DNA from: Rhodovarius crocodyli
GTDB taxonomy: Bacteria; Pseudomonadota; Alphaproteobacteria; Acetobacterales; Acetobacteraceae
DNA: 64,000 nucleotides
Direction: 5' to 3'
NCBI RefSeq assembly: GCF_004005855.1
Contig: NZ_SACL01000007.1
Location: forward strand, 62,001-126,000
The notes beneath the pieces are model-generated. The model searched no databases. It saw only the letters and a list, made by a program, of their open reading frames with translations, and had not been told where the DNA came from. Of this stretch, positions 16,608-24,483 are shown in pieces; the stretch's first letter is position 1; each line of letters starts with the position of its first letter. The position numbers and the translations under genes are program-made.

Positions 16608-18188
16608 TCAGTTCGCCAGCGACATCAGCCGCATCTCGCCGCCCGAACCGACGGGGGAGAACTGATAGCCCTGCACCCGGCGCGACAGCCCGCGCAGGTT
16701 CAGCGTGTTGTAGACCCAGATGTCGGGGCTGTCGGCCACCACGAGGCGCGTGGCCTGCTGGTACAGGGTCTGGCGTTCCGCCTGATCGAGGCTCGCGCGG
16801 GCGCGGCGCAGCAGCGTGTCCACCTCGGCGTTGGAGTACCAGGAACTGGCCTTCCAGGTGCCGTGGAACTGGCTGTCATACATCTGGCCGATCCAGTTCT
16901 CGGGATCGACGAAATAGGTGGAGACCCAGTGGACCCACATGTCGGGGGTGGATTCCGCCCGGCCCGTGGCGCCGGTGATGCCGGCCCAGGTGTTGGGGAC
17001 GATGCGCAGGTTCACGCCCACGCGCCGCAGATCGGCCTGATACATCTGGGCGGCCTGGACGGTCTGCTCCAGCTCGTTCTGGACATGCACCTCGATCTCC
17101 CGGTCGAGCGGCGCGCCGGCCGCGCGGGCGCGGTCGCAATGCTGCCGGGCGAGCGCCAGGTCATAGGTGTAGGGCTGCAGGTCCGGCGGGTTGCCCCACA
17201 GATTGTTGGGGTTGGGGCTGCCGTTGCGCACCACCAGGCCCCGCAGGATGGTGTTGTTGAAGCCCTCGTAGTTGAAGGCATGGGCGAAGCACAGCCGCGC
17301 GTCGCGGTTGTCGAAGGGCGGCTTGCGGTTGTTCATGCGGATGATGAACACGCGCATGCTTTCGTCGCGCGCGACCCGGGTGCGGTTGTTGCGCTCCACC
17401 CGTTCCACCTGGTCGGTCGGCAGGTAGCTGTCGGTCGCGTCGATCTCACCGCGCAGCAGGGCCAGCACGCGGGTCGACGTTTCCATCACCGGGCGAGAGC
17501 GCACCTGCTCGATCGGGCGCTGGTTGTGGCCCCAGCCGAGGAAGTGGTCGGCGAAGCGCGTCATGTCCATCGACACGCGGGCCTGATAGGTCGCGGGATC
17601 GATGCGGTAGGCGCCCGAGCCCGCGGAGTTCGAGGCAAGCCAGGCCGCGCCCCAATCATTGTTGACCGTGTGCTGGGCCAGCACGCGCGGGTTCACGATG
17701 GCCACCAGCGGGATGGCGGACAGGAACGGCGCATAGGGGCTGGAAAGCACGAAGCGCACCGTGCGCGGGCCGGTCGCCGTCACGTTCTCGGGGCGCAATA
17801 CCGGTGAGAAGGCGGCCGCCGGCGCGCGGTTCATCGAAAGCAGGCGGCGGAAGGAATAGACGACGTCCTCCGCCGTCATCTCGCTGCCGTCCTGGAACTT
17901 GATGCCCGCGCGCAGGGTGAATTCCCAGCTCAGGCCGTCGGCGCTGGTGGTGTGGCTCTCGGCCAGCCAGGGCCGCAGGTCGGGCGGGTTGCCCTGATAG
18001 CGGTACAGCCCGTCGTAGGCGTTGAGCAGCACGAACTGGCTCGGCACGTCGAAGATCGCGTGGGGGTCGAGGGTCGCGGGCAGGCTGTCGCCCCACACCA
18101 TGGGGCGCTGCTGCTGGGCCAGGGCGGGCGTCGCCACCACACCCAGGGCAGCCGCGAGAATGGCGGCACGCAGACGACGGAAACCCAT
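16608..18188 (-). CDS. Periplasmic substrate-binding protein, family 5 (peptide/nickel type)
   Basis: 526 residues. N-terminal signal peptide (RRLRAAILAAALGVVATPALA, cleavage near residue 25, before QQQRP). Typical SBP-5 pattern follows: DSLPATLDPHAIFD, YDGLYRY, and the WEFTLRAGIKFQDGSEMTAEDVVYSFRR region that identifies the family. It is the first gene of the run binding protein, two permeases, two ATPases, hyuB, hyuA and captures the ligand in the periplasm. A 177-bp gap separates it from the upstream deacetylase gene, so it probably has its own promoter. Confidence 0.9.
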   Translation of the reverse strand: MGFRRLRAAILAAALGVVATPALAQQQRPMVWGDSLPATLDPHAIFDVPSQFVLLNAYDGLYRYQGNPPDLRPWLAESHTTSADGLSWEFTLRAGIKFQDGSEMTAEDVVYSFRRLLSMNRAPAAAFSPVLRPENVTATGPRTVRFVLSSPYAPFLSAIPLVAIVNPRVLAQHTVNNDWGAAWLASNSAGSGAYRIDPATYQARVSMDMTRFADHFLGWGHNQRPIEQVRSRPVMETSTRVLALLRGEIDATDSYLPTDQVERVERNNRTRVARDESMRVFIIRMNNRKPPFDNRDARLCFAHAFNYEGFNNTILRGLVVRNGSPNPNNLWGNPPDLQPYTYDLALARQHCDRARAAGAPLDREIEVHVQNELEQTVQAAQMYQADLRRVGVNLRIVPNTWAGITGATGRAESTPDMWVHWVSTYFVDPENWIGQMYDSQFHGTWKASSWYSNAEVDTLLRRARASLDQAERQTLYQQATRLVVADSPDIWVYNTLNLRGLSRRVQGYQFSPVGSGGEMRLMSLAN

Positions 18189-18331
18189 GGCTGTTCTCCC
18201 CGGACAATGTCGGACAGGAGTGAACGGCGAGCGGGAGGTACGGACAAGCGCGCTGGCGCCCGTAAACCATGCGGGTGGACCGGCAATGCCCAGAGGGAAG
18301 GCGGGTGTGCGCGTTGGGAGGGCAAGGCCCA

Positions 18332-18386
18332 GGGGCGTTGCCCCCGGGGCCCCGGACCAGGGGCTCTAGCCCCGGCACCCCCGCCA
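18332..18386. repeat. REP-like two-hairpin unit
   Basis: GGGGC-GTT-GCCCC is followed by GGGGCTCTAGCCCC and then CACCCCCGCC. This matches the first two hairpins of the three-hairpin arms described at 23516 and 31172. It overlaps the last codons of the deacetylase gene and lies before the binding-protein promoter. Confidence 0.55.
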
Positions 18387-19271
18387 ATGCCGCGCGATAT
18401 CCCGTCGCCGCGCCACCCAGATATCCGGCCGCCCTGCGACATAGCGCAGGATCGCCTCCAGCCCCGCCATGCGCCCGGGCCGGGCGATCAGCCGCAGATG
18501 CAGCCCGATCGACAGCATCCGCCCGGGCCCCGGCTGCCCCAGCAGCCAGTCGATGGCACCGATGCAATAGCGCGAGAAATCCTCCGCCTGCACGAAGCCG
18601 CCGCCCGGGGCGAAGCGCATGTCGTTGGTGTCGAAGCAATAGGGCAGGATGACGTGCCGGCTGCCCGGCGCGAAGCGCGGGATCTCGTCGTCATAGGCGT
18701 CGCTGTCATACAGGAAGCCGCCTTCCTCGATCAGCAGGCGGCGGGTGTTGAGCGAGGCGGCGGATTTGCTGTGCCAGCCCACCGGCCGCTCGCCGGTCGC
18801 CTTCCGGATGGCGTCCACCGTGGCCGCGATGACGGCGCGCTCGGTGTTCTCCTGCATGCCGGCCTGCACTTCCCAGCGCCATCCATGGGCGCTGACCTCG
18901 TGCCCGCGCTCATGCGGAGCCGCCGCCAGCACGGGCGTCGCCGCGATGGCGCGCCCGCAGCAGGAAAAGGTGGCCTTCAGACCGTAACGGTCGAAGGCAT
19001 CGAGGATGCGCCACAGCCCGACGCGCGCACCGTAGTCGAAATGCGATTCCATGCCGGGATCGGGCGCGCCCTCGATGCGTTGCGCGGCCTCGGGCAGGGA
19101 CTCGTTGCGGTCATCGCCGCTGAGCAGCGACAGTTCCGCCCCTTCCTCCACATTCACCACGAAGGAAAGGGCGAGCCTGGCCCCGCCCGGCCAGTGAGGA
19201 TTGGGCGGGTTGGGGCCGTGGCCCAGCAGGTCACGAGAGGCGGCGGGCATGCCGCCGGGCAGTGACGTCAT
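18366..19271 (-). CDS. PuuE-like polysaccharide deacetylase-family hydrolase
   Basis: 301 residues in the NodB/PuuE fold. Key regions: ALSFVVNVEEGAELSLLSGD (metal-site segment typical of PuuE/allantoinase-like members rather than chitin deacetylases), GLKATFSCCGRAIAATP, and GHEVSAHGWRW with the metal-binding His. Members act on C-N bonds, including allantoin in the PuuE group. Its start overlaps the stop of the upstream Bug-type protein (ATGA), so both are co-transcribed. Neighbouring amide-hydrolysing genes make a cyclic amide or ureide substrate plausible, but this is inference. Confidence 0.82.
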   Translation of the reverse strand: MTSLPGGMPAASRDLLGHGPNPPNPHWPGGARLALSFVVNVEEGAELSLLSGDDRNESLPEAAQRIEGAPDPGMESHFDYGARVGLWRILDAFDRYGLKATFSCCGRAIAATPVLAAAPHERGHEVSAHGWRWEVQAGMQENTERAVIAATVDAIRKATGERPVGWHSKSAASLNTRRLLIEEGGFLYDSDAYDDEIPRFAPGSRHVILPYCFDTNDMRFAPGGGFVQAEDFSRYCIGAIDWLLGQPGPGRMLSIGLHLRLIARPGRMAGLEAILRYVAGRPDIWVARRRDIARHWRGCRG

Positions 19272-20251
19272 CCGGGCTGCACCCCGGCCGTGCGCACCAC
19301 GCGGCCCCAGCGCTCGCCCTCGCTCGCGACGAAGGACTGGATCTCGGCGGGCGGGGGCGCGCCGAGGTCCACGATGGCGGCGTTGTTGAGGCGCGTGCGG
19401 GTCGCGGCCTCGGCGTTGTTCTCGCCCACCACCTGGCGCAGTTTCTCCACCACCTGCGCGTCCAGCCCGGCGGGGGCGGCCAGCAGGAACCAGTTGGTGG
19501 AGGTGACGGCGCGGAAGCCGGCCTCGGCCACGGTGGGCACATCCGGCAGGGCGGCCACGCGCTGGGCCGAGGTGATGGCCAGGCCGCGCAGCAGCCCCGC
19601 CTTCACGGCCTCCACCTGCGGGGAGGCACTGTCCCAGAGCGAGATGGTGTTGCCGCCCAGGATGGATTGCTGGGCCTCGGCCGCGGAGCGGAAGGGGATG
19701 TGCAGCAGGCTGGCGCCGGCCTCGATGCCGAAAAGGGAGCCCGTGAGGTGCCCCGCGCTGCCGATGCCGGAGGAGCCGAAGGTGATGCTGTCGGCCTCCC
19801 GCTTTGCGGCGGCGAGGTAGTCGGCCAGCGTCCGGTGCGGGCTGTCGCCCTTCACGGCGCACAGGATGGGCGCACCGCCCAGCATGGCGATGTAGCTGAA
19901 GGAACGGCGCGGGTCATAGGCCAGGTTGCGGAACAGGGTGGGGGCCACGGCCAGCGGGCCGGTGTTGGTCACCAGCAGGGTGTGGCCGTCCGGGCGTTCC
20001 GACGCGACGGAGGCGGTGCCGACGCTGCCGCCGGCGCCGGGCTTGTTCTCGATGATGAAGGGGCGGCCGAAGGCGCGCTCCAGCTTCTCGGCCAGGGGGC
20101 GGACCATGATGTCCGAGGTGCCGCCGGGACCATAGGGGTTGATGATGCGCACGGGCCGGTTGGGCCAGGGGCCGGATTGCGCGCGCAGATGAGCGGGAGC
20201 GGCGATGACAGACGCGGAACCGGCCAGCAGATGGCGACGGGAGAGGCGCAT
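19268..20251 (-). CDS. Bug/TctC-family periplasmic binding protein
   Basis: 327 residues. Starts MRLSRRHLLAGSASVIAAPA, a Tat-like twin-arginine signal peptide. Mature protein has the Bug hallmarks: WPNRPVRIINPYGPGGTSDIM and ENKPGAGGSVGTASVA near the N terminus and ADYLAAAKREADSITFGSSG in the middle. Bug proteins bind small carboxylates for tripartite tricarboxylate transport, but no TctA/TctB membrane genes lie nearby. It is translationally coupled to the PuuE-like hydrolase, so it may deliver or sense that enzyme's substrate. Confidence 0.9.
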   Translation of the reverse strand: MRLSRRHLLAGSASVIAAPAHLRAQSGPWPNRPVRIINPYGPGGTSDIMVRPLAEKLERAFGRPFIIENKPGAGGSVGTASVASERPDGHTLLVTNTGPLAVAPTLFRNLAYDPRRSFSYIAMLGGAPILCAVKGDSPHRTLADYLAAAKREADSITFGSSGIGSAGHLTGSLFGIEAGASLLHIPFRSAAEAQQSILGGNTISLWDSASPQVEAVKAGLLRGLAITSAQRVAALPDVPTVAEAGFRAVTSTNWFLLAAPAGLDAQVVEKLRQVVGENNAEAATRTRLNNAAIVDLGAPPPAEIQSFVASEGERWGRVVRTAGVQPG

Positions 20252-20405
20252 GGGCTGCTTCCTTCGAGGGAGGGAGCCCGGGGCATTGCAAAACCCATGC
20301 CAGAGAAATCGCCCGTCTGGACAGTCATCGGGCGAATTTCATGCACACGGATTGGCCATTTGAGCGGCCCTGTGCCTTGGTAAAACGCTAAATCGATCTG
20401 TTGTC

Positions 20406-20439
20406 ATGTCTAGACATAAGGAGTGTTTGTGTCAAGACA
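20406..20439. promoter_or_regulatory. Two spaced operator-like palindromes
   Basis: ATGTCTAGACAT (20406-20417) is a perfect 12-bp palindrome, and a related TGTC-AA-GACA dyad lies at 20430-20439; centres are 23 bp apart, about two helical turns. The first sits upstream of the Bug/deacetylase operon; the second overlaps the last codons of the GNAT gene. The form suits a GntR/FadR-type repressor. Confidence 0.45.
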
Positions 20440-20980
20440 TGGTATCGTCGTTCAGCCGTGCCAGCAGGCATTGGTCGTGCCAGACCTCCCCCACGCGCAG
20501 GTGCCCGCGCAGCAGCCCCTCCCGCCGGAAGCCCAGCCGCGCGGCCAAGGCGAGGGACGCCGTGTTCTCCGGATGGATCAGCAGCTGCAGCCGGTGCAGG
20601 CGCAGCTCCGTGAAGCAGAAACCGACCAGGGCGCCGACGGCCTCCGTGCCCAACCCCCGGCGCTGGTGCGCCGGGTGGATCATGTAGCCCAGATCGGCAC
20701 GGCGGCTGCGTATATGCCCGTCGTGATAGGAGGCAAGCCCGATGCAGCGGTCGTCCTGCGCATCGGCCACCGCCCAGAACCGGTAATAGGCGGGCGTGCA
20801 GTCCATCATCCGCAGCACGGCCCGTTCGGTTTCCAGCGGCCGCGTGTGGGGCGGGGTGTTCCAGAACCGCATCGTGCCGGGGTCTGCCAGGCACTGGTGC
20901 AGGCCCTCCGCATCCTCGGGGCGAAAGCGGCGCAGCCGCAGCCGGGCGGTCTGAAGTTCGGGATGGGGAGGTTTCGCCAT
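20432..20980 (-). CDS. GNAT N-acetyltransferase (RimJ/RimL type)
   Basis: 182 residues. Begins with the usual LQTARLRLRRFRPEDAEGL and has the acetyl-CoA pyrophosphate loop HPAHQRRGLGTEAVGAL, then NTASLALAARLGFRREGLLRG. This is the RimJ/RimL subfamily that acetylates protein N termini or small amines. The chosen ATG fits the family N terminus; in-frame sequence continues upstream but overlaps the YbaN-like gene. That gene lies only eight bases upstream, so the two are co-transcribed. Target unknown. Confidence 0.85.
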   Translation of the reverse strand: MAKPPHPELQTARLRLRRFRPEDAEGLHQCLADPGTMRFWNTPPHTRPLETERAVLRMMDCTPAYYRFWAVADAQDDRCIGLASYHDGHIRSRRADLGYMIHPAHQRRGLGTEAVGALVGFCFTELRLHRLQLLIHPENTASLALAARLGFRREGLLRGHLRVGEVWHDQCLLARLNDDTMS

Positions 20981-20988
20981 GGCCAGCC

Positions 20989-21345
20989 TCAACCGGAGGG
21001 ACGGGTGAATACATAGGCCAGCCCGCCGAGCTGCAGCCCCAGCACCGCCAGCACCAGCCACAGCCCGTGATGGCCGCCCATCATGAACAGCGCGAAGCCC
21101 AGCGCATTGCCCGCCAGTGCCATCAGCTTGGCCCGGCGCGAGATCGCGCCCCTTTCCCGCCAGCGCCGCAGCGCCGGCCCGAAACGCGGATGCCGCAGCA
21201 GCCAAGCCTCGAAGCGCGGCGAGGAGCGGGCGAAGCAGGCCGTGGCCAGGATCAGGAAAGGGGTGGTGGGCAGCAGCGGCAGGAAGGCCCCGATGAAGCC
21301 CAGCGCCACGAAGGCCCAGCCCGCTGCGAGAAGCAGGGCGCGCAT
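20989..21345 (-). CDS. YbaN-family (DUF454) small membrane protein
   Basis: 118 residues with three or four hydrophobic segments. The DUF454 signature is clear: GWAFVALGFIGAFLPLLPTTPFLILATACFARSSPRFEAWLL split over residues 9-50, then the second half with two membrane helices. Inner-membrane family without assigned function. The chosen ATG places the first membrane helix at the start; the sequence before it is proline-rich and unlike the family. Divergent from the GntR fusion regulator across about 106 bp. Confidence 0.82.
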   Translation of the reverse strand: MRALLLAAGWAFVALGFIGAFLPLLPTTPFLILATACFARSSPRFEAWLLRHPRFGPALRRWRERGAISRRAKLMALAGNALGFALFMMGGHHGLWLVLAVLGLQLGGLAYVFTRPSG

Positions 21346-21451
21346 CAGTTCAGCGGCGCGGCAGGGTGGAGGGCATGGGCCGATGGTGGGCCCGGCTGCC
21401 GGGCCTAGGCAAGCCCGCGCGATTGACGCCGTCGCATCCCCTCGCTTCGAT

Positions 21452-22468
21452 ATGCGCATGAGCAGCACGCCCAAGGCCCGGCTGGCCTGGATCGCCGCCT
21501 ATGAGCAGGGGCAGGACGCGGCCGCCGTCTGCGCCCGCTTCGGCATTTCACCCGCCACGCTGCGCAAGTGGTGGAACCGCTATCGGGAGGGCGGGGCAGG
21601 GGCGCTGGCCGATCGGGACCGCGCGCCCCGCACATCCCCCACCCGCAAGGCCGGCGCGGCGGAGGCCGAGGCGATCCGTGGCCTGCGCGCCCGGGGGCTC
21701 AGTCTTTCCGGCATCCGCGCCGCCCTGCTCGCGGAGCACGCGACGGAACTGTCCATCCCCACCATCCGGCGCGTGCTGGCGCGCGAGCTGCCCGCGCCCG
21801 TGGCACCGCGCCCGCGCCCCACCCAGCCCCGCGCCGGCATCGTTTCCGCCGGCACGCTGGAGGAGGAGCTGTCCGCCGCCATCGCCGAGGCCATCGGGCG
21901 CGGCCGATACCGCCCCGGCGACAAGCTGACCGAGGAAGGGCTGGCGCGTGACTTCGGCGCGGGCCGCACCCGGGTGCGGGAGGCCCTGCGCAGCCTGGCC
22001 CATCTGGGGCTGGTCACGCTGGAGCGGCATCGCGGTGCCTCCGTGGCGTTCCCCTCGGAGGCGGACCTGGCGCGTGCCTATGAGGCGCGGCGCACCATCG
22101 AGGCCGGCGTGCTGGAACAGGTGGCCCGCCGCTGCGACCATGCCGGCATCGCGACTCTGCGCGCGCATATCGCCCGGCAGGAGGACGCGCTGGCCACCGG
22201 CAACCGGCTGCGCTTCGTGCAGCTGCTGACGGATTTCCACCTGGTGCTGGGCGGGCTGGCGGGAAACCCCTTCCTGCTGGGCTTCCTGGAGCGGCTGGTC
22301 GCCGTCACCTCGCTCTCCTTCCTCATCAAGGGGCAGATGGGCGACCCGCATTGCGCCGTCGCCGACCATGCCGGGATCGTGGAGGCGCTGGCCGAGGGGC
22401 GCCTGGCCGAGGCGCGGGCGCTGATGGATGCGCATCTGGGCGGCGGGCGCGTGTGCGAGCCGGTCTGA
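21452..22468 (+). CDS. GntR/FadR-type regulator with an extra transposase-like double HTH
   Basis: 338 residues with three parts. Residues 1-65 form an HTH as found in IS/transposase DNA-binding domains (ARLAWIAAYEQGQDAAAVCARF, ISPATLRKWWNRYREGG). Residues 70-115 look like a second HTH of the same transposase type (LSLSGIRAALLAEH, SIPTIRRVLAREL). From about residue 135 a normal GntR wHTH (GRYRPGDKLTEEGLARDFGAGRTRVREALRSL) and an FCD ligand domain (YEARRTIEAGVLEQVA, FHLVLGGLAGNPFL) follow. No DDE catalytic domain is present. Two ATGs six bases apart could start it. It precedes a Bug-type binding protein by 68 bp, a likely target. Confidence 0.85.
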   Translation: MRMSSTPKARLAWIAAYEQGQDAAAVCARFGISPATLRKWWNRYREGGAGALADRDRAPRTSPTRKAGAAEAEAIRGLRARGLSLSGIRAALLAEHATELSIPTIRRVLARELPAPVAPRPRPTQPRAGIVSAGTLEEELSAAIAEAIGRGRYRPGDKLTEEGLARDFGAGRTRVREALRSLAHLGLVTLERHRGASVAFPSEADLARAYEARRTIEAGVLEQVARRCDHAGIATLRAHIARQEDALATGNRLRFVQLLTDFHLVLGGLAGNPFLLGFLERLVAVTSLSFLIKGQMGDPHCAVADHAGIVEALAEGRLAEARALMDAHLGGGRVCEPV

Positions 22469-22536
22469 AACGCCCTTGGCGTGGGCTGCGCAAACGCTAA
22501 ACTGGCGGCAACCATACACGTCCAAGGATATCGCAG

Positions 22537-23514
22537 ATGACCGGCACCGCGCTGGGCCGACGTGGCCTGCTCGCCGCTACCGTTGCCGCCCCGATGGTGG
22601 CCCCCGGACTGGGCCAGGCCCAGGGGGCATTCCCCAACAAGCCGATCACGCTGATCGTGCCCTTCCCGCCGGGCGGCACCACCGACATCTCCATGCGGGC
22701 GCTGGCGGAGGCTGCCTCCAAGCAGCTGCCGCACCCGATCATGATCGACAACAAGCCGGGGGCGGCCAACACGCTGGGGGCGGCGCAGGTGGCCCGCGCC
22801 CGGCCCGACGGCTATCTGCTGACGCAGTTCCCGGCCTCGGCCATCCGGGTGCAGATCCTGCAGCGGCTGGCCTATGACACGCTGCGCGACTTCACGCCGA
22901 TCGCCTGCATCACCGGCTATCCCTTCGTGGTCGCGGCCAACAAGGGGCGCTTCCGCGACGGCTGGCGCGGCTTCATCGCGGAGGCCAAGGCCAACCCCGG
23001 CAAGCTGTCCTATGGCAGCACCGGCGCCAACGGCACGCCCCACGTCACCATGGCCGAGCTGCTGCAGAGAGAGGGCGTTGAGTGCACCCATGTGCCCTTC
23101 CGCGGCGATTCCGACGGCTCCCAGGCGATGCTGGGCGGGCATATCGACCTGATGGCGGGTTCCACCAGCCTGGGCGGGCTGGTCGATGGCGGCCAGGCGG
23201 AGTTCCTGAACGTCTGGACGCCCGAGCGCCTGACACGCTGGCCGGATGCGCCCACCCTGAAGGAGCTGGGCTATGGCATGACCGTGACCACGCCCTTCGG
23301 CATCATGGCGCCGGCAGGGCTGGACCCGGCCATCGCCCGCACCCTGCACGGCGCCTTCGCAGCCGCCACGCGGGACCAGCAGTTCCAGGACCTGCTGAAG
23401 CGCTACGACATGATCTCCGAATACCGGAACAGCGAGGACTACACCGCGCTGCTGCGGGAAATGGTGCAGCATGAGACGGCGCTGATCCAGCGGCTGGGCC
23501 TGCGGGCGGGGTGA
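22537..23514 (+). CDS. Bug/TctC-family periplasmic binding protein
   Basis: 325 residues with a signal peptide containing GRRGLLAATVAAPMVAPGLGQA. Mature part shows ITLIVPFPPGGTTDISMRALA and DNKPGAANTLGAAQVARARPDGY, the Bug signature, plus KANPGKLSYGSTGANGTPH. It lies 68 bp after the transposase-HTH/GntR regulator on the same strand, with no TctAB genes nearby. Like other orphan Bug proteins it could serve a distant TTT permease or a sensor. A REP-like element begins immediately after its stop and may end the transcript. Confidence 0.9.
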   Translation: MTGTALGRRGLLAATVAAPMVAPGLGQAQGAFPNKPITLIVPFPPGGTTDISMRALAEAASKQLPHPIMIDNKPGAANTLGAAQVARARPDGYLLTQFPASAIRVQILQRLAYDTLRDFTPIACITGYPFVVAANKGRFRDGWRGFIAEAKANPGKLSYGSTGANGTPHVTMAELLQREGVECTHVPFRGDSDGSQAMLGGHIDLMAGSTSLGGLVDGGQAEFLNVWTPERLTRWPDAPTLKELGYGMTVTTPFGIMAPAGLDPAIARTLHGAFAAATRDQQFQDLLKRYDMISEYRNSEDYTALLREMVQHETALIQRLGLRAG

Positions 23515-23515
23515 A

Positions 23516-23775
23516 GCCGGGGGCCTTGCCCCCGGACCCCCACCGAGGGGCTCTGCCCCTCGGCACCCCGCCAAAGGCCGAAGGGCCTTTGGAAACCGGG
23601 GGCTGAAAGTTTGAGGAAGGGGCACGAAGCGTGCTTCTGCTCCGCACGCCCTCGCAGCCCCTTCCTCAAACTTTCAGATAACCCATGGGTTCGAAGGGTC
23701 GTTACGACCCTTCGCGGGTTCCAAGGGCGGCGCCCTTGGTCAGGGGCCTGGGGGCGACGCCCCCAGCCTTCAGCG
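23516..23775. repeat. Composite inverted REP-like element A
   Basis: Two three-hairpin arms in opposite orientation flank a core. Left arm: CCGGGGGC/GCCCCCGG hairpin, ACCCCC, CCGAGGGGC/GCCCCTCGG hairpin, CACCCCGC, then CCAAAGGCC/GGCCTTTGG. Right arm read on the minus strand: GGGGGCGTCGCCCCC, then CCAAGGGC/GCCCTTGG, then CGAAGGGTCG/CGACCCTTCG. The core holds a perfect 21-bp inverted repeat, CTGAAAGTTTGAGGAAGGGGC and its complement, with a loop of roughly 35 bases. No coding capacity for a transposase. The right arm overlaps the 3' end of the downstream GntR gene. Confidence 0.75.
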
Positions 23776-24436
23776 CCGCCAGGATCGCCGCCGACCCGTG
23801 GCGCACGTGCCGGCGCATCACCAGTACCGCCATCTCCGCATCGCGTTCGCGCACGGTTTCCATCAGCCGGGCGTGGTCGGCGCGCAGCACTTCCTCGGGC
23901 AGCGGAGCGGGGTGCAGCAGGTTGCGATAGCGTGTGGAGTGGTCCCACAGCATCTGGTGGAACAGGTTCTGGATGAAGTGCCGCCCGCCCGAGGCGAGCT
24001 CGTAGTGAAAGCGCAAATGCGCATGGCGCCAGTCGAGGTTCAGCTCCCGGCATTCGGCATCCAGATACATGGGCAGGGCCGCGAGCGTGTCGTGCGCGGC
24101 CTCGGTGCGGGCCAGCCAGGCGGCGTCGCCGTCGCGGATCGCATCCTCCAGCAGCAGGCATTCCAGGCGCTCACGCGCGCTGATCACCTGCTCGAAGTGA
24201 GAGAGGCCGATATCGGCGACGCGGAAGCCCCGCTGGTCATGGGCCTCGATCAGCAGGGTGGAGGTGAGGCGGTACAATGCCTCCCGCAGCGGGGTCATGC
24301 CCACGCCGTAGCGCGCCCGCAGGCTGTCCAGATGCAGCTTTGACCCGGGCGGCAGCGCGCCCGAGATCACATCCTCCCGCAGCCGGGCATAGACCTGGGA
24401 GCCGATGGTGGAGGAGGCGGTGTCGTGATCGGCCAA
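23702..24436 (-). CDS. GntR-family (FadR/FCD-type) transcriptional regulator
   Basis: 244 residues from a TTG start with GAGGA about eight bases upstream; there is no ATG or GTG before the HTH. N-terminal wHTH: VYARLREDVISGALPPGSKLHLDSLRARYGVGMTPLREAL. Ligand domain of the FCD type: EQVISARERLECLLLEDA, LDWRHAHLRFHYELASG. The final 20 or so residues (ending in LTKGAALGTREGS) are encoded by one arm of the REP-like element and probably are an acquired tail. It is the last gene after the Bug protein and the class II aldolase on the same strand and is likely to regulate them. Confidence 0.82.
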   Translation of the reverse strand: MADHDTASSTIGSQVYARLREDVISGALPPGSKLHLDSLRARYGVGMTPLREALYRLTSTLLIEAHDQRGFRVADIGLSHFEQVISARERLECLLLEDAIRDGDAAWLARTEAAHDTLAALPMYLDAECRELNLDWRHAHLRFHYELASGGRHFIQNLFHQMLWDHSTRYRNLLHPAPLPEEVLRADHARLMETVRERDAEMAVLVMRRHVRHGSAAILAALKAGGVAPRPLTKGAALGTREGS

Positions 24437-24483
24437 GCGGGTCCTCGCCAGAAATTCGAAATTCCGACGAGGAGTGTAGCCCT

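Noticed and set aside
21452-22468. Transposase gene or pseudogene
   Set aside because: Only the HTH part is transposase-like. No DDE catalytic residues follow; instead a complete GntR-FCD regulator does, in the same frame.
23516-23775. Insertion sequence remnant
   Set aside because: Inverted ends are present, but there is no transposase coding, no clear target duplication, and a second element shares only the hairpin plan. A REP/BIME-like repeat fits better.
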